64,000 nt of DNA from Microbacterium lacus (GTDB taxonomy: Bacteria > Actinomycetota > Actinomycetes > Actinomycetales > Microbacteriaceae), in assembly GCF_039531105.1 (NCBI RefSeq), contig NZ_BAAAPK010000001.1, positions 1,178,001 through 1,242,000 on the forward strand, given 5' to 3'. Shown here one piece after another: positions 60,651 through 64,000 of the stretch; within the stretch, counting starts at the first letter, position 1, and each line of letters starts with the position of its first letter. A model generated the notes under the pieces. That model did not search any database, had not been told where the DNA came from, and was given only the letters and a program-made list of their open reading frames with translations. The position numbers were made by a program, and so were the translations under genes.

Positions 60651-61949
60651 ATGTCCCTGTGGAAGAACGCCCCCATCGACTCCCGAGCCCACGCCGCGGT
60701 CGCGGCGAACGGGCTTGACTACCGCGTGATCGACACCGCCGACCGAGCCGAGTTCGATCCCTATCTGCAGGCCGAGATGCGCGGGTTCCTCGCCGGCGAG
60801 CAGACGGACGAGCAGATCGGCGGCGCGCGAGACGGGCTCTCCTTCCGACGGTTCATCGGGGTGTACGACCCCGCGTCGGCGCACCCCGAGCAGCCGGTTG
60901 GCACGGTCAACTCCTGGGTGACCGATGTGACGCTGCCGGGCGGGCGGACGCTGCCGATGTGGGCCGTGAGCGGTGTGACGGTCGCCCCCACGCATCGGCG
61001 GAAGGGCATCGCCCGGGCGATGCTCGAGGGCGAGCTGCGCACGGCAGCCGACGCCGGGCTCGCGATCGCCGGGCTCACCGTATCCGAGGCGACGATCTAC
61101 GGCCGCTTCGGATTCTCCCCGGCCACGTACGCGACCGACTGGAGGATCGACACGCGCCGGGCCGCCTGGGTCGGCCCGCGGCCGGACGGTCGGCTGGATT
61201 TCGTCAGCCGCGAGCGGCTCCGCGACGAACTCGCCGATCTGCACGGACGCATCCGCACCGCGCGCCCCGGTGAGATCGAGGCGTGGCCGGGGCTGTGGCG
61301 GCGCATGTCGGGTCTCGTGCCCGGACAGCAGGATGCCCAGAAGCTCCGCGCCGTCCGTTACGCCGACCCGGCGGGCGCCACCCGCGGGCTCGTGGTCTAC
61401 CGCCTCGCGGACGAGGGCGAGGACTTCACCAAGCACGAGCTGCAGGTGCACTACCTGCTCAGCGAGACGGCCGATGCGTACGCGGCGCTGTGGCGATTCG
61501 TGCTCGAGCACGATCTGGTGAGCGTCGTGCAGGCCTCGCTGCGCAGCGTGGACGAGCCGGTGCGCTGGATGATCGCCGATCAGCGCGGGGCTCATGTCAC
61601 CACGAGCGAGCACGGCTGGCTTCGGATCCTCGACGTGCCGACCGTGCTGGGCGCGCGCACGTACGCGTGCGCGGCGTCGCTCACGCTGCGGGTGACGGAC
61701 CCGCTGGGCTTCGCCGACGGCACCTGGACGCTCGAGATCGACGGTGAGGGTGCGCCCACGGTGCGTCCGACGGATGCCGAGCCCGACGTGACCCTGAGCG
61801 TGAACGCCCTGTCGTCGCTGGTCCTCGGGGGCGTGCGCGCGTCCGTGCTGAGCGCGGCAGGCCTCCTCGCTGCGGAGCCGCACTCGGCGGTGGCGATGGA
61901 TCGGGCCTTCGCGTCGGTGGACACCCCGTTCCTCAGCCTCTGGTACTGA
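60651..61949 (+). CDS. Eis-like GNAT N-acetyltransferase
   Basis: 432 residues with the Eis layout. An N-terminal GNAT domain (acetyl-CoA loop VSGVTVAPTHRRKGIARAML) leads into a second GNAT-like domain from about residue 160, and a sterol-carrier-like C-terminus (about 310-432, ending DTPFLSLWY with the free carboxylate used in catalysis by Eis). YGRFGFSPATY is the Eis-family motif. Eis acetylates multiple amines of aminoglycosides and other amines or proteins. The physiological substrate in this host is unknown. Confidence 0.9.
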   Translation: MSLWKNAPIDSRAHAAVAANGLDYRVIDTADRAEFDPYLQAEMRGFLAGEQTDEQIGGARDGLSFRRFIGVYDPASAHPEQPVGTVNSWVTDVTLPGGRTLPMWAVSGVTVAPTHRRKGIARAMLEGELRTAADAGLAIAGLTVSEATIYGRFGFSPATYATDWRIDTRRAAWVGPRPDGRLDFVSRERLRDELADLHGRIRTARPGEIEAWPGLWRRMSGLVPGQQDAQKLRAVRYADPAGATRGLVVYRLADEGEDFTKHELQVHYLLSETADAYAALWRFVLEHDLVSVVQASLRSVDEPVRWMIADQRGAHVTTSEHGWLRILDVPTVLGARTYACAASLTLRVTDPLGFADGTWTLEIDGEGAPTVRPTDAEPDVTLSVNALSSLVLGGVRASVLSAAGLLAAEPHSAVAMDRAFASVDTPFLSLWY

Positions 61950-61951
61950 CA

Positions 61952-61990
61952 CGACGAGCGGGGCACCGGAATCCGGCGCCCCGCTCGTCG
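61952..61990. terminator. Strong hairpin between Eis-like gene and odhA
   Basis: CGACGAGCGGGGC (61952-61964) and GCCCCGCTCGTCG (61978-61990) are perfect 13-base arms with a 13-base loop in the gap of two convergent genes. There is no T-tract. Confidence 0.7.
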
Positions 61991-61997
61991 TCGGACG

Positions 61998-64000
61998 TCA
62001 GAGGGTGAGGGCCTTGTTCAGGATCGCCGCCTGCTCGACCGCGTGCACCTTCGGCGAACCCGTCGCCGTCGAGGCCGCCGATGCGCGCGAGATCCGACGG
62101 ATCGTCCGGCCGTGCAGGTGCTTGACGACCTCGAGCGCGATGAACGGCCAGGCGCCCTGGTTCTCGGGCTCGTCCTGCACCCAGTACAGCTCCGCGTCCG
62201 GATACGTGTCCAGGACCGCGTTGAGCTCCTCGATCGGTGCCGGGTAGTACTGCTCCAGGCGCACGAGGGCGATCTCCGGGTTCGGGTTCTTCTCCAATTC
62301 CGCCTTCAGATCCCAGTGGATCTTGCCGGCGTGCAGAAGGACGCGCTTGACGGACGCGCGGTCCAGGTTCCGGTCGTCGTCCAGCACCGGTTCGAAACGT
62401 CCGCCGAGGAAGTCCTCGACCGGGCTCGTGGCTCCCCGCAGGCGCAGCATCGCCTTGGGCGTGAAGACGATGAGCGGCCGGCGCGGGCGGGCGTACGCCT
62501 GACGGCGCAGCAGGTGGAAGTACGACGCGGGCGTGGACGGCCGGGCGACCGTCATGTTGTCCTGCGCGCACATCTGCAGGTAGCGCTCGATGCGCGCCGA
62601 CGAGTGGTCGGGTCCCTGGCCCTCGTAGCCGTGGGGGAGCAGGAGCACGACGCTGGACTGCTGGCCCCATTTCTGCTCGGCCGAGGAGATGAACTCGTCC
62701 AGCACCGACTGCGCGCCGTTGACGAAGTCGCCGAACTGCGCCTCCCAGAGCACGAGTGCGTCTGCGCGCTCGACCGAGTAGCCGTACTCGAACGCGAGGG
62801 CGGCGTACTCGCTCAGCAGCGAGTCATAGACCCAGAACCGGCCTTGGTTCTCGCCGAGGTTCGTCAGCGGGATCCATTCCTGCCCGTTCGCGCGGTCGTG
62901 CAGGACCGAGTGGCGCTGCACGAACGTGCCGCGGCGGGAGTCCTGCCCGGCGAGGCGGACGGCCGTGCCCTCCACGAGCAGTGAGCCGAACGCGAGGAGT
63001 TCGGAGAAGCCCCAGTCGATTCCGCCGTTGCGGCTCATGTCCAGCCGCTTCTCGAGGAGCTGCTGGAGCTTGGCGTGCACCGTGAAGCCTTCCGGCTTGT
63101 TCACGAACGCGTCGCCGATCATGTGCACGATCTCGCGAGAGACCCCCGTCGTCTCCGGAGCCCCGACCGCCTGCTCGACCGCCGTGTCCTCGACGACCTG
63201 ATTCGTTCCGGTCTCTGCCGCGTGCGTCTCGGCGAAGGCGATCTCCAGGCCGTTCTGGAAGTCGCGCTTGGCTTGCTCGTACTCCTCTTCGGTGATGTCG
63301 CCGCGACCGACGAGCGCCTCGACGTACAGGCGCCGGACCGAGCGCTTCGCCTCGATGAGGTTCGTCATGAGGGGCTGCGTCATCGAGGGGTCGTCCCCCT
63401 CGTTGTGGCCGCGTCGGCGGTAGCAGACCAGGTCGATCACGACGTCGCGGTGGAAGCGCTGGCGGTACGCGAACGCGATCTGCGACACGCGGACCACGGC
63501 CTCCGGGTCGTCGCCGTTCACATGGAAGATCGGCGCCTGGATCGTCTTGGCGACATCCGTCGCGTACACCGAGGTGCGCGCGTCCTGCGGCACGGTGGTG
63601 AAGCCCACCTGGTTGTTCACGACCACGTGGATCGTGCCGCCCGTGCGGTACCCGCGCAGCTGCGACATCTGCAGCGTCTCGACGACCACGCCCTGCCCTG
63701 CGAACGCCGCGTCGCCGTGGACGAGGATCGGGAGCCAGGCGAACGTGCCGATGGGCTTGCGGTCCTGCTTGGCGCGGACGATGCCCTCGAGCACGCCGTC
63801 GACGGTCTCGAGGTGCGAGGGGTTCGCGGCGAGGTAGACCGGCAGCTCTTCGCCGCGGTCGTCCACGAACGTGCCCTCGGTGCCGAGGTGGTACTTCACG
63901 TCTCCGGAACCGCTCTTGCTGCCGACGGCGACCGAGCCCTCGAATTCGCGGAAGACCTGTCCGTAGGTCTTGCCGGCGATGTTGGTCAGCACGTTCAGAC
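61998..64000 (-). CDS. odhA: 2-oxoglutarate dehydrogenase E1 / decarboxylase, C-terminal part
   Basis: Runs off the right edge; about 667 residues of a protein that is about 1,200-1,270 long in actinobacteria. The present part has the ThDP and transketolase-like region: DVKYHLGTEG, LAANPSHLETVDGVLEG, VHGDAAFAGQGVVVETLQMSQL, GFTTVPQDARTSVYATDVAK, YRRRGHNEGDDP, LWEAQFGDFVNGAQ, LLPHGYEGQGPDHSSAR, and a C-terminus with the QDEPENQGAW motif. In actinobacteria the same protein (OdhA/Kgd) carries an E2-like N-terminal domain; that part would lie outside this window. Central-carbon enzyme of the TCA cycle. Confidence 0.96.
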   Translation of the reverse strand, partial: LNVLTNIAGKTYGQVFREFEGSVAVGSKSGSGDVKYHLGTEGTFVDDRGEELPVYLAANPSHLETVDGVLEGIVRAKQDRKPIGTFAWLPILVHGDAAFAGQGVVVETLQMSQLRGYRTGGTIHVVVNNQVGFTTVPQDARTSVYATDVAKTIQAPIFHVNGDDPEAVVRVSQIAFAYRQRFHRDVVIDLVCYRRRGHNEGDDPSMTQPLMTNLIEAKRSVRRLYVEALVGRGDITEEEYEQAKRDFQNGLEIAFAETHAAETGTNQVVEDTAVEQAVGAPETTGVSREIVHMIGDAFVNKPEGFTVHAKLQQLLEKRLDMSRNGGIDWGFSELLAFGSLLVEGTAVRLAGQDSRRGTFVQRHSVLHDRANGQEWIPLTNLGENQGRFWVYDSLLSEYAALAFEYGYSVERADALVLWEAQFGDFVNGAQSVLDEFISSAEQKWGQQSSVVLLLPHGYEGQGPDHSSARIERYLQMCAQDNMTVARPSTPASYFHLLRRQAYARPRRPLIVFTPKAMLRLRGATSPVEDFLGGRFEPVLDDDRNLDRASVKRVLLHAGKIHWDLKAELEKNPNPEIALVRLEQYYPAPIEELNAVLDTYPDAELYWVQDEPENQGAWPFIALEVVKHLHGRTIRRISRASAASTATGSPKVHAVEQAAILNKALTL

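Overview
This window is chromosomal DNA from a high-GC actinobacterium, most likely a Microbacteriaceae member close to Microbacterium. Four things point there: WhiB-type regulators, a SigH/anti-sigma pair with a zinc-binding anti-sigma factor, the MtrA-MtrB-LpqB cassette, and many leaderless genes with a TANNNT box 6-9 bases before the start codon. The gene order whiB2 / manA / ahcY / mtrA-mtrB-lpqB / comF / hpf / secA, followed by a Rv3235-family gene, pdtaS-whiB1, bcp, rsgA-aroA and sigH-rshA, follows the M. tuberculosis Rv3219-Rv3260 neighbourhood as I remember it. No tRNA, rRNA, CRISPR array, insertion sequence or prophage is visible. No gene-free stretch exceeds about 235 bases.

1-10.4 kb is a cell-surface glycan locus. 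It holds UDP-galactopyranose mutase (5' end outside the window), two membrane O-acyltransferases with SGNH domains, an ABC-2 polysaccharide exporter (permease plus ATPase), a family-2 glycosyltransferase of the galactofuranosyl/rhamnosyl type, and two overlapping O-antigen-ligase-like genes. The upstream ligase gene is cut by an in-frame amber codon. 10.4-18.7 kb holds manA, whiB2, a large membrane glycosyltransferase with a DUF5719 partner, a degenerate metallopeptidase-family protein, a DUF3499 protein and ahcY.

18.7-27.2 kb is a MoxR module: RDD protein, SpoIIM-like protein, AqpZ-type aquaporin, DUF58, MoxR ATPase, DUF4350, DUF4129 and a GPDPase-membrane-domain protein. Its members correspond to Rv3689-Rv3695, but here the module sits beside mtrA and contains an added water channel. 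27.2-40.4 kb carries mtrA-mtrB-lpqB, comF, long-form hpf, a coiled-coil protein, a DEAD-box RNA helicase with a PadR regulator, secA and an Lrp/AsnC regulator. 40.6-46.0 kb is a PotABCD-type polyamine transporter followed by alaA.

46.0-51.4 kb holds a Rv3235-family protein, unknown small proteins, a SAF protein with a ParA/CpaE-like ATPase, the PdtaS kinase and whiB1. 51.6-55.9 kb holds a small membrane protein, bcp, aroA-rsgA and sigH-rshA. sigH appears to have two promoters and two start sites. 55.9-62 kb is a glycerolipid-type group: a lipid kinase, an AGPS-like FAD oxidase, a TetR regulator and GlpD, followed by an Eis-like acetyltransferase. The window ends inside the E1 gene of the 2-oxoglutarate dehydrogenase/decarboxylase.

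Beyond genes, the most notable observations are the dual-start SigH arrangement, the premature stop in the ligase gene, several unexplained dyads in regulatory gaps, and an over-represented heptamer GGATGCC/GGCATCC across the window.
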